64,000 nt of DNA from Myotis daubentonii. Taxonomy: Eukaryota; Chordata; Mammalia; Chiroptera; Vespertilionidae. Shown here in pieces: positions 47,085 through 56,490 of the stretch. The notes under the pieces were generated by a model that saw only the letters and a program-made list of their open reading frames with translations, was not told where the DNA came from and searched no databases. The position numbers and the translations under genes were made by a program. Numbering within the stretch: position 1 is the stretch's first letter; each line of letters opens with the position of its first letter. Location: positions 91,130,433-91,194,432 of the forward strand of contig NC_081842.1 in the NCBI RefSeq assembly GCF_963259705.1, given 5' to 3'.

Positions 47085-48582
47085 TCCCTTGTGTAAAAAA
47101 GAAACAAAATAAACACATAAATAAAAAGACTTTAAGTACTTATAACTCAATAGAATGAAATGCAGCATTTTATGTATTTATTGTGGGTGCTTCGAATTTT
47201 TGTTCTGTTTTTCTCTCTCAAATGAATAACAGACAATATGATTGGAGCATAATATTTTTTTCTCTTGATCTAGTTTCAAAAAAGTGCTACATTTGAGATG
47301 ATTATGACCTTAAACATATACATGAAAATATTAAGGTGTTAGAGATTTCAGGATTCCATTTGTATTTTATAGATCTATTTGTAAAGCTTATTAATTATTA
47401 CGAGGAATGCTTACTTTTTTAATAATATGCACCTGAGCTAGTATGTGTAGTGTTTCATCTGGAATTTTTATTTTCAGCTGTAATGTTCTGGTACTACTAC
47501 TCTCAAGAGTTCTCTTTCTCCAATGCATAAAATAGAACCTCTAATTACAATATATTAATAGTATAAATTGTCATTGACTTTTAGAATTAGAAATAACTGC
47601 AGAATTCAGCCATTCAAATCCTTCTCACAATTTGGGTTAGGGGGACTCACTTCAAATTTTTATTCAAGGACTTGAAACTAGTAATTTTTGCATAAATTCT
47701 TGGGCCGTTTTTCAAAATCCATGTCCCTCAGTCAACAAGCCTCAGGTCTCCCCTTTTCTTACCACTGCTCTGTGGCTTCTGCTGACTCTGTACACTCCAC
47801 CCACCACAGCTCACTGTAGACGCCGGCATGCTGCTTCCATGGGCATGCCAGAGCGTGTCACGAGCCATAATAGATGGTACATGTCCAATGGCATCTTTGA
47901 TGTCAATTACTAATTTGGGGGCCAATTTTCTCTAGGTCTTTCACTCCTTCATTGCCAATATCCAAGTTCTTTAACTTCACAGAATCTTGAAAAGCCCTTG
48001 ACCGTCCTTTCTAATATTAGGGAAATAACTTCCAGGCATTATGTTTATTCACAACTAAGAGACTACGTTATCTTACATGTCAACAATGCCCTCACCTCTA
48101 CCAGGGAGTCCACCCTACCTTATCCTCTTCCCTGGTCTGCTCTGTAAAACCTCACCTCTATTTATCCTTTGAGGCCAGTATGAGAGCAAGGCTGAGAAAA
48201 ACCATGCAGTTAAGTATAAGTCAATAGCTTTCAAATTCAGCTGGTCATTAAGGTAGCTCAAAAGTACTTCTTTTCCACACTCAATACTCACTCCGAAATT
48301 TTAGCGTCAATCTCAAACTTGCCACCTATACCCATCCAAATTTTTAACACAGAAACTTAACATCATGCTTCCAGATAAATTGTCATCACCAATAGACATC
48401 AGTTTCCTTCCATTCAGCCTTTTAAGGCTCCAAATTAATTGTTTTGTCTCCTCATGGCCTTTCCATATCAACCACCCTATCACATATTTGCAGCTTCATG
48501 AGTACTATGTTTGTAAAACTTCTACTGACTCCTCCCGCTCAGCACAAACAGTGTGAATTATGTATAAGGGTTAGCTCGGCAG

Positions 48583-48585
<3 letters not shown>
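47085..48585. other. Unique sequence
   Basis: No known gene. Minus-strand sequence 47728-47925 reads an open frame (KLVIDIKDAIGHVPSIMARD) of less AT-biased composition than its neighbours, but I recognise no family and there is no ATG at its start. Possibly a decayed retrocopy. Confidence 0.35.

Positions 48586-48635
<50 letters not shown>
48586..48635 (+). repeat. (GT)n microsatellite
   Basis: About 25 uninterrupted GT units. It mirrors the (CA)n tract about 0.9 kb downstream. Confidence 0.97.
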
Positions 48636-48640
<5 letters not shown>

Positions 48641-48689
48641 TGGAAAAGAAGGCAGAGAGAACATTCAAATATGAGAATAACTGGCACTA

Positions 48690-48835
48690 ATTCAACTACA
48701 TTAATTGAGCACAAACCTTGTGACACAGGCTTTTTAAAAATACCTCCTTAAAAACACTACAGATAGGTGTTATTATCCTCATTATACAGAGCAGGAATCT
48801 GAGATTCAGGTATTGTAACTTGTCCAATGAAGTAA
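48690..48835 (+). mobile_element. MIR SINE
   Basis: ATTAATTGAGCACAAACCTTGTGACACAGGC ... GGTGTTATTATCCTCATTATACAGAGCAGGAATCTGAGATTCAGG ... TAACTTGTCCAATG is the MIR core and 3' half in order. Confidence 0.82.
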
Positions 48836-48975
48836 TAATAGCTAATATTAATTTAGTTCTTACTACTTATTAGGTACAGTTCAAACCACTTTGAATTATC
48901 CAACAATGTAATCTCCATAAGCTTAGTAAGAAAATAGCCATAAAATTGCCCAGTTTATAGTTGGGAAAATATCGC
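48836..48975 (+). mobile_element. Second MIR SINE, head-to-tail with the first
   Basis: AATAGCTAATATTAATTTAGTTCTTACTACTTATTAGGTACAGTTC ... AACAATGTAATCTCCATAAGC ... TTGCCCAGTTTATAGTTGGG repeats the MIR order. Independent insertion or tandem arrangement cannot be told apart. Confidence 0.72.
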
Positions 48976-49512
48976 CCATCCTAGTGAGTACCTTCTCCTC
49001 CTTTAATTAACCCAATGCTTAAAACATTGTCTATCTTCAAGATCTCTTATTGTTCACTTTACATGCACCTTAAAAAGGTGGAGTGTTAGCACAAAGCCCT
49101 TTCACTGTACAAAAGAACAACCTGGAATAATTATTGCTTCTAAATCTACTGTGTCACTATTTCCCTCTAGTCTCTCTCCCTTTCTTTCTCTCTCTCTCCC
49201 TTTTCCTCTCCCTTTCCCCTTCATCTGCTTATTCATAAATCTTTGTTAGGTTTCATAATAATCTCCTGCCTTATCTTTTTTATTGTGTTCTGGGCATCTC
49301 TTCTAAAGCACAAGCACTGCTCATAATTCTTTGTCCTTGTTTTGTCTGCTACTGGATTCTGTTAGCACCAGGAAAATCCCCTAGACAGGGCATAAACATC
49401 TGTACTCAAGCCTTCCTGAACTGCTTGTAGTTCCTAACTTGTCTTGAATTCTGAGTTTTATGCCCTTGATCATGCTTATCCTAATATTTAAATATTCTCT
49501 CTGTTTTTCTAC

Positions 49513-49514
<2 letters not shown>
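48976..49514. other. Unique sequence with a pyrimidine tract
   Basis: Contains a CT-rich tract (49164-49222) of TCTCTCTCCC words. No gene. Confidence 0.5.
49164..49222 (+). repeat. Polypyrimidine (CT-rich) tract
   Basis: Nearly 60 bases of almost pure C/T, a low-complexity tract that could form triplex DNA. Confidence 0.85.

Positions 49515-49554
<40 letters not shown>
49515..49554 (+). repeat. (CA)n microsatellite
   Basis: About 20 CA units, with imperfect CA words continuing to 49575. Confidence 0.97.
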
Positions 49555-49565
<11 letters not shown>

Positions 49566-49575
49566 CCACACACAC

Positions 49576-50184
49576 TCCTGTCAAGTTAACCCTATATAGT
49601 TTTCAGATTACATGATCCACCATCTACTCATTCTGATTTTTCCCATCTAACCACCTTTACAAAGCAACTTATTCATACTTTGTTCACTTTGACAATAGTA
49701 CTAGATCAGAGTGTAGCAAATTTCTCCTGTAAAGGGTCAGATTTTAGGTTTTGTGAGCTTAGATACAAAATTGAACAACTGTTTTCTCCTGTTTAAATTT
49801 TGCACTTAAAATTTATAAAATACTTATCGCTCAGTACATACAGAAACAAACAGTGGTTCAGATTATGAGACATAATTTTTCAATATTTGTCCTAGATTAT
49901 AATTATTTGTATAATTTTAATGTCTCTCTGATTTACAATGTGAATGTAAGAATTGCATGTTTTATCTTTTATTTATTTTCAGTTATTATTTCAATATTTG
50001 ACACATTAGTCATTTAATATAAGTTAATTAATTTGAAGCAAGTAATAAGAGATATTTAATTCTGAGTCCATATAAAAATGCAGTCAACCTTTCTTTCCAT
50101 TGTACAAAGGAAAAACTTGCATCAAAAAATGTTAAAGTGGGTTCTCTAAGTTTAAGTGTAAAAATATAATACTTGTATTTTACA
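49576..50184. other. AT-rich unique sequence
   Basis: No gene recognised. Confidence 0.5.
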
Positions 50185-50300
50185 ACATACTATTAATACC
50201 TATAATGGTCATTAATGCTTATACTCATTGAGGCAGAGATTGTGCCTTATTCTTTATCTTAGGCCCAGCACCCAACATTGAGTCACATAGTTTACAATCC
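50185..50300 (+). mobile_element. L2-type fragment
   Basis: TATACTCATTGAGGCAGAGATTGTGCCTTATTCTTTATCTTAGGCCCAGCACCCAACATTGAGTCACATAG matches the L2 3' region (CTTGAGGGCAGGGACCGTGTC ... CCCAGCGCCTAGCACAGTGCC). Confidence 0.65.
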
Positions 50301-50419
50301 TGCAGTTGCTTTCATCAAGTACATAAAATTAAGAACATAAAATTATTTATAATATTTTCTATATCATTGCATCATAGAAGAACACTATGAAGGACACATT
50401 GTTATTCTTTTATGGTACA

Positions 50420-50807
50420 CTAGAGGCCCAGGGCATGAATTCTTGCAGGGGTGGGGTCCTTTGGCCTGGCAGGCGATCGAGGCCTATTGGAAGCTGGCCA
50501 GCCGGGAGGAGGAAACACTGGAAGTCGGCCAGCCGGCCTCTTGATTGGGACCAAGGGGGGATCTGGCCGACCAGGTGAGGGGCCACGGGAGGTTGGCAGG
50601 CTGGCCTCCCAATTGGGGCAGATGGGGGGACTGGCTGGCTGGGGAGAGGGGCCACGGGAGGTTGCTTATGGGAGTGCACTGACCACCAGGGGGAAGCTCC
50701 TGCATTGAGCATCTGTCCCCTGGTGGTCAGTGTGTGTCATAGGGACTGGTCAACCAGTCATTCCCGTTGTTCCAGTCATTTGGTTGTTTGGTCATAAGTC
50801 ACTTAAG

Positions 50808-50811
<4 letters not shown>
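50420..50811 (-). mobile_element. HeliBat-type Helitron (copy H7), 5' end lost in (AT)n
   Basis: The plus strand starts A|CTAGAGGCCCAGGGCATGAA, the canonical 3' end of a minus-strand Helitron, with body blocks GGCCACGGGAGGTTGGCAGG and the GACCACCAGG hairpin. The expected 5' terminus (GATAGGA-type on this strand) is replaced by an AT microsatellite, which probably grew out of the AT-rich end. The 85-codon plus and 100-codon minus frames are GC-rich artefacts. Confidence 0.9.
50677..50732. repeat. Perfect inverted repeat, 16-bp arms, inside H7
   Basis: CACTGACCACCAGGGG (50677-50692) and CCCCTGGTGGTCAGTG (50717-50732) are perfect complements around a 24-base loop. A related hairpin is present in H10. 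Each arm carries a CTCF-core-like CCACCAGGGG word. Confidence 0.92.

Positions 50812-50859
<48 letters not shown>
50812..50859. repeat. (AT)n microsatellite between two Helitrons
   Basis: About 24 uninterrupted AT units filling the junction between H7 and H8. Confidence 0.97.
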
Positions 50860-50861
<2 letters not shown>

Positions 50862-50862
<1 letters not shown>

Positions 50863-51683
50863 TAGAGCAGTGGTTCTCAACCTTTTAATGCAGCAACCCT
50901 TTAATACAGTTCCTCATGTTGTGGTGACCCCCAACCATAAAATTATTTTCATTGCTACTTCATAACTGTTATTTTGCTACTGTTATGAATCGTAATGTAA
51001 ATATCTGATATGCAGTATGTATTTTCATTGTTACAAATTGAACATAATTAAAGCATAGTGATTAATCACAAAAACAATATGTAATTATATATGTGTTTTC
51101 CGATGGTCTTAGGCGACCCTGGTGAAAGGGTCATTTGACCCCCAAAGGGGTCGTGACCCACAGGTTGAGAACCACTGGACTAGAGGCTCTGTGCATAGAA
51201 TTCATTCATGGGAAGGGGGTCCCCTCAGCCCAAACTGCACCCTCTCCAATCCAGAACCCCATGGGGAATGTCTGAATGCCGGTTTAGGCATGATCCCAAA
51301 GATTGGGCCTAAACCAGCATTCAGACATCCCTCTCACATTCTGGGACCGCTGGCTAACTGCTCACCTGCCTGCCTGCCTGATCTTCCCTAACTGTCCCAC
51401 CTGCCAGCCTGATCACCTCTAACCGCCTCTGCTTGCCGGCCTGGTCACCCTTACTGCCCCCCCGCCCCGCTGACCTGGTCACTCCCAACCGCCCCCCCCA
51501 CCAGCCTGGTCACCTCCAACTGCCCCCACCACCGGCCTGGTTGCCCCATGCAGTTTGCTGTTCAGTTGTTTGGTCGTCCCTCACTAATCCCCCTGACGAC
51601 CTTGTCACCCCATGCAGCCTGCTGTTTGGTCATCCATCCAGTTGTGTGGGTTGTGATGGCCCCTGGCTTTTTATATATTAGGA
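50862..51683 (-). mobile_element. HeliBat-type Helitron (copy H8), split by a SPIN element
   Basis: The 3' end (plus-strand CTAGAG, continued after the insert as GCTCTGTGCATAGAATTCATTC) and the 5' end (plus-strand TTATATATTAGGA|T) bound the element once the SPIN insert is set aside. The interior has a 22-bp inverted repeat (51268-51289 and 51307-51328, one mismatch) and imperfect units of about 33 bp with GCCTGGTCACC, shared with H1, making them the same subfamily. No Rep/helicase coding. Confidence 0.92.
50868..51177. mobile_element. SPIN-type hAT transposon, nonautonomous
   Basis: Terminal inverted repeats CAGTGGTTCTCAACCT and AGGTTGAGAACCACTG (inner part extended as GGGGTCGTGACCCACAGG) are those of the SPIN (Space Invaders) hAT family. 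A perfect 8-bp target duplication GACTAGAG (50860-50867 and 51178-51185) is diagnostic of hAT insertion. The 310-bp body (CCCCCAACCATAAAATTATT, TGGTCTTAGGCGACCC) has no transposase. It landed in the CTAG terminus of Helitron H8 and is therefore younger than it. Confidence 0.96.
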
Positions 51684-52490
51684 TGATGAAAGTGAGCATA
51701 AAGGGATCCTATATTGTGCAGTGCAATACAGCTAAAACATGACAAAGTCAAGACACAAACCTAGTCTTCTGATCCCATACCTAGGACATTCTCATTATAA
51801 ATTTTCTACCTCCATACCCAAAGGAAACATTTGTTTAACTCTCAAATGAAGTTATTTCAAAATCAAGTATTTTATTGCTAAAATGAGGACCACTTAAACC
51901 AGTAGCTTAAAGTTTCTCTGACAAAATAATCATTTCCTCTATCTGAGTCTGAAGCATTGATCAGAGGGTTTAACTACTATTAATGCCCCTGAAAATGCTT
52001 TTCAACTCAACAAACAGGGGAACTATCTTGATCAAACTTTTAAGGTAGCATTTGATATTATCAATAACATAAGTAATCTATAGAGACAAAATAGGAGAGG
52101 AAAAATCTACACGGGGGCAAAATAAAACAGAATTAAAGATGCCAATTGTCATGCAAATGCATTTCAATTTGTTTGTGTAATGTATATTTCTTTAGTAAAA
52201 CTGATATATTTTTTGCATGTTATTTTGGATGAGAAAGTTGTTTAGCCATTACTGACTATTGAATTGTAAGAATATACATTTTGAACTATTTTACCATGTG
52301 CCTTTATTTCAATTTAATGTAAACTATACACATACCTATGGTCAATATGAATTTTATAAATCATATATAAAGCACTCAGTGGTTCATAGTAAAATAGCCA
52401 GCATTACATTATACATGTTTTAGAAGGCTATTTAGAAATCACCCATAGGATAGCACTATGAGCATAACAAGGAGTACCTAGCAATCTCAG
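51684..52490. other. AT-rich unique sequence
   Basis: No gene or repeat recognised. Confidence 0.5.
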
Positions 52491-52664
52491 AGGAAAGGGG
52501 GTGGTTGGGGAGTGATTAACCAAAGAATTTATATGCATAACCCATGGATACAGTCAATAGTGTGGTGGAGGACTGAGAAAGAGTGGGAGTGGGAGTGGAG
52601 GGGAGGGGAGGGAATCAATGGGAGGAAAATGGGGGCATCTGTAATACTGTCAACAAAAAATACA
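52491..52664 (+). mobile_element. L1 3' end
   Basis: GAAAGGGGGTGGTTGGGGAG, AACCAAAGAATTTATATGCATAACCCATGG, a G-rich 3'UTR and GGGGGCATCTGTAATACTGTCAACAAAAAAT tail. 5' truncated and more diverged than the other young copies. A Ves SINE is inserted at its tail. Confidence 0.88.
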
Positions 52665-52665
52665 G

Positions 52666-52887
52666 GGTTTTTTAAAATATATTTTTATTGATTTTTTACA
52701 GAGAGGAAGAGAGAGGATAGAGAGTTAAAAACATCGATTAGAGAGAAAAATCGATCAGCTGCCTCCTGCACGCCCCCTACTGGCGATGTGCCCGCAAGCA
52801 AGGTACATGCCCTTGACTGGAATCGAACCTGGGACCCTTCAGTACGCAGGCCAACGCTCTATCCACTGAGCCAAACCGGTCAGGGCT
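52666..52887 (-). mobile_element. Ves SINE inserted at an L1 tail
   Basis: In reverse complement: GCCCTGACCGGTTTGGCTCAG head, B box GGTTCGATTCC, GCTTGCGGGCACATCGCC, AGGGGGCGTGCAGGAGGCAGC-like body and an AATCAATAAAAATATATTTTA tail. Flanked by AAATACAG on both sides (52658-52665 and 52888-52895). A and B boxes intact: a young copy. Confidence 0.96.
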
Positions 52888-52895
52888 AAATACAG

Positions 52896-53852
52896 TTTTT
52901 TAAAAAGAATGAATACCAAGCTACAGCTCAAATAATAATACAGCTATCCCTGAGTTAACTAAAATAGAAACAACTTGCATCATAATTTCTAATGTTATAT
53001 CACAAATCTGGCAATTCCATTGGAGTTACAGATGAACAAAATAAAATGAAAAAATTTTAAAAGTTTTCCATGTTTCCTATCTAAGAACTGAAAGATTACA
53101 ATTTCCTTAACATTAGAATTAACCAAAGCAAAATGTAATTTACTACTAGTAGGAATATGTTTTCAATATCTTCTACATGGAAATTTCAACAGATTCAAAA
53201 TGATGACAAGTTTTGGCATAAAATAAATTATGTGTTGGAGAATAATGCTGGCACTATTGTGACCTTCATAGACTGCTGGTAGGTAGCAGCGGTTTGCAAG
53301 GGTGGGTTGATAATATAGTGGTCGCATTCCAAATGAAGGATTTCAAACTCAAACAATACCTGCTGTGTCATTTCCTAGTATTTTAGTATAAATTCAGAAA
53401 TTGATCATTCAGAGTGCTTTCATAAAAGGAATTATGACACACAGTATTGACTTTTAGACTATTAATGGATTGACTGGCCAGCTATTATTGTTTATACTCT
53501 CAAGAAAAGGGTAAATCCAGATGCTCAACCTATCAAAAATCATGAATTGAGTAAACACATTTCAGGGAAGAGCATGGCACACATTTTAGATTTTACTATT
53601 TTACCTTCTAATGAAATAATTTTGATTCATAAAATGCATGCAGCTACCACATTGTACCCACCATCTAAATTCCTGGATGTGGTAAAATGAGCTACTATCT
53701 TTGGCTTATAATTATGCAATTTCATTGGTAGGCCAGTCATTTAGTCAGCCTTACTTTCTCTATTTTCCCATTACCCCTCAAATTATGGTAGCTACAAAGT
53801 TATTATTTAGTTCTAAAATATGATATTACAACTTATTAAATTCTTGGGTTTA
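52896..53852. other. Unique sequence
   Basis: No gene or repeat recognised. Confidence 0.5.
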
Positions 53853-54077
53853 GCCCTAACTGGTTTGGCTCAATGGATAAAGCATGGTCTGCAGACTGAA
53901 GGGTCCCGGGTTCGATTCCGGTTAGGGGCATATGTTCAGGTTGCGGGCTCGATCCCCAGTAGGAAGCATGCAGGAGACAGCTGATCAATGATTCTTCTCA
54001 TCATTGATGTTTCTATCTCTCTCTCCCTCTCCCTTTCTCTAGGAAATCAATAAAAATATATTTAAAAATAAATAAAT
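53853..54077 (+). mobile_element. Ves SINE, complete
   Basis: Head GCCCTAACTGGTTTGGCTCAATGG, body GGTTAGGGGCATATG, GTTGCGGGCTCGATCCCC, CATGCAGGAGACAGCTGATC, CT-rich 3' part and AATCAATAAAAATATATTT tail grading into AAATA units. Flanked by AAATTCTTGGGTTTA and AAATTATTGGGTCTA, a 15-bp target duplication with two differences. Confidence 0.96.
53866..53919 (+). promoter_or_regulatory. Internal RNA polymerase III promoter of Ves (A and B boxes)
   Basis: TGGCTCAATGG (53866-53876) is the A box and GGTTCGATTCC (53909-53919) is a perfect B box (GGTTCGANNCC), inherited from the tRNA ancestor. Spacing is tRNA-like. Whether this copy is transcribed is unknown. Confidence 0.8.
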
Positions 54078-54092
54078 AAATTATTGGGTCTA

Positions 54093-54940
54093 ATGATAAC
54101 TGACAATGATTCTAGAGACAACTATGATTTAGATATATGTTAACCAAATGTGTAGAAAGAGTCCCATGAACCATTTCCCTCCTAGAAATAATCTAGTAAG
54201 CAAGCTAAAATATTGCAATTTTAAAAAACCAAATGAAAAGACACTATTCTAAGGAAAATCATTAAGAAAATCACAAGTTATAAAAATGACTTCAATTTCA
54301 TTTTTTCATAATTCTAATATGCTATTATATTTCTTTCTTAGAGGCATATTTATATTCCAGGTCCAGAGAAAGTTCTAGATCTTGTCCCAGAGTTTTCTGC
54401 TCTGCAGGACTTACTGGAAAATCCTATTACACAAAAATCTTAATATAAATTCAGAAATCAAGATATCAGTACTGCATTATGCCTGTGCAAGTTGATCTTT
54501 AAAAAATGAAAAATATAGCCATGAGAAAAAGATAAAAACAGAAACTTCTTCAGTACTTTTAACTAGCCAATACTGTTCCCAAGAGAGAGTAATTAAGTCT
54601 GGTAATATATAGCTGAACATTCTCTTTTGAACCCTACATCACTTTTTCTACTTGAAATTAATCTGTTTAAGTATGCATGATGAAAAAGGTGGGGCAAAGG
54701 GCAAAGTTACTGATTAGCAATATACCAACTGCGTTTTTGAGTAAACAGAATATGTTTGTGATCTCTAATATTTATATCTTAATAAGAATTGTATTTCTCT
54801 TATGTGGATAGTTTCCAAATTAATTCCTTTTTTTCTATTTTAGCACTGTTTGCAATTCTATCCTTGATTCTTATATTCTTATTAAGTGGAATTCTAGATC
54901 AACTGGTCTTTAATCAAATTTTAACAAATTATTATAAGAT
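54093..54940. other. AT-rich unique sequence
   Basis: No gene or repeat recognised. Confidence 0.5.
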
Positions 54941-55135
54941 GACCAGCAGGTGTGGCTCAGTTGTTGAGCATTGGCCCATGAAGCAGGAGGTCACGGCTTG
55001 ATTCCCAGTCAGGGCACATGCCCGGGTTGCAGTCTCAATCCTCACAGGGGGCATGTAGCAGGCAACCAATGGATGTTTCTCATCAATGTTTCTATCTCTC
55101 TTTCCTTCATCCTTCCTCTCTCTTAAAAAAAAAAT
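54941..55135 (+). mobile_element. Ves SINE, diverged head
   Basis: GACCAGCAGGTGTGGCTCAGTTG, GGCTTGATTCCCAGTCAGGGCACATGCCCGGGTTGC, GGCAACCAATGGATGTTTCTC, CTATCTCTCTTTCCTTC and an A-rich tail. The head and the CAGGGCACATGCCC body resemble the copy at 25.1 kb, suggesting the same older subfamily. Confidence 0.93.
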
Positions 55136-55148
55136 TAATAATTTTTTT

Positions 55149-56109
55149 AAAATACTATATGTCAAGGCTAGCATATAATAGGCAAATATGTGGTATTTGA
55201 AATTAATTGTATCTTCAAAAGTTTGTGTTCTGTTATGTAAATTTCAGTCACAAAAGTGACAATTTAAAACCTTATAACATGAGAAATTACACATTTGAAT
55301 ATATATTTAAGATTTTTGGCTGTAATTTTCCTATTTGGATTTCAGAGGACACATTAACACTCTTCTTCAATAATAGATAAACCACATGTCCCAAACCACT
55401 CAGGAAGCCAGGTGTAGTCCGAGAAAGGGGGCGATGTTTGGGATATGTGGCAAGAGAGCCAGAGCCCTTTATTTCAACTTTGTTAATGCTTGTCAATATA
55501 CTAGTACCTTCCCTTAGGAAAAGTGCTATCAGCTATCTTTGTACACGGTCATTCATTCAGGAGGAACCCACATTTTTGCATAAAATGTGTTATTTGCCAA
55601 TCCTTTAAAATAGGCAAGAAGTTGGGAGGTAATTTGGCATTAAAAGAGCCACTTTTTATTTATTTACATATAAGAAATAACCCATTTCCTGGAAAGGAGT
55701 AGATTCACTAACCTGCTTCTAGCTTGTTAAGATCTACACCATTACTAAAATTCTTTTACCTAAGAATAAATTCAAATATGCAAAAGAATAATATTGTTCT
55801 ATGGTGTAAATGTCAGTCATAATTAGAAACATTTGGAATGTGATCTGTTTTGGGGATATATTTTTGTTTGTTTGTGTATTCTGTGCTAGTAATTTAGGTC
55901 CATTTTACCAGGCCAGTTAAGTATTTTCTACAGTGTAACTTTCACCAACTTGTTATTTGCTTCTCTAAATCTATTAGCCTTCTCTCACTGACCTGAAGTA
56001 AATAAAAAATAATAATAATTTCATTCTTCAGTCCATTTTAAACAGAAGAAAAATAATTCATAAAAATAGAAAAACCTGTAATGCAACTGCACCACTGTAT
56101 ATAGTAGGC
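55149..56109. other. AT-rich unique sequence
   Basis: No gene. Possible old remnants near 55330-55480 not assigned. Confidence 0.45.
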
Positions 56110-56490
56110 CGACTGTGATGATTACTTTTATGTGTCAACTTGACTGAGCTAAGGGATGCCCAAGCAGCTGGTGAAACACCATTTCCGTGTGTTACTATGA
56201 GAGTGTTTCTGGAAGAGATCAGCATTGGATTTGAATATTGAGTAAGAAGGTGCCCTGGCCTTTGTGAGCAGGCACTGTGAGATTAAATAGAACAAAAATG
56301 CAGAGAAAGGCAAATTTGTTCTCTGTTCGAGGTGGGCTACCCATCTTCTCCTGGCTTCTGACATTAACCTCATGATTCGCAGGCCTTTGGACACAACCTG
56401 AACTATACCATGGGCTCTCCTGGTCCTGCAACTTGTAAATGGCACATTGTGGCACTTCTTGACTCCCTAACTGCATAAAGCAATTCCCAT
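56110..56490 (+). mobile_element. Ancient mammalian LTR-like repeat (family not assigned)
   Basis: TGTGATGATTACTTTTATGTGTCAACTTGACTGAGCTAAGGGATGCCC opens a block that continues GAGAGTGTTTCTGGAAGAGATCAGCATTGG ... CATCTTCTCCTGGC ... ATGGGCTCTCCTGGTCCTGCAACTTG ... GGCACTTCTTGACTCC. This order is a well-known old mammalian repeat whose name I do not recall with certainty; the TGTG start and style suggest a MaLR/ERVL-type LTR. The 98- and 85-codon minus frames are shadows. Confidence 0.6.

Noticed and set aside
53853..54077. tRNA gene suggested by the A and B boxes
   Set aside because: The head belongs to a Ves SINE with body, CT-rich part and A tail; no cloverleaf with intact arms.
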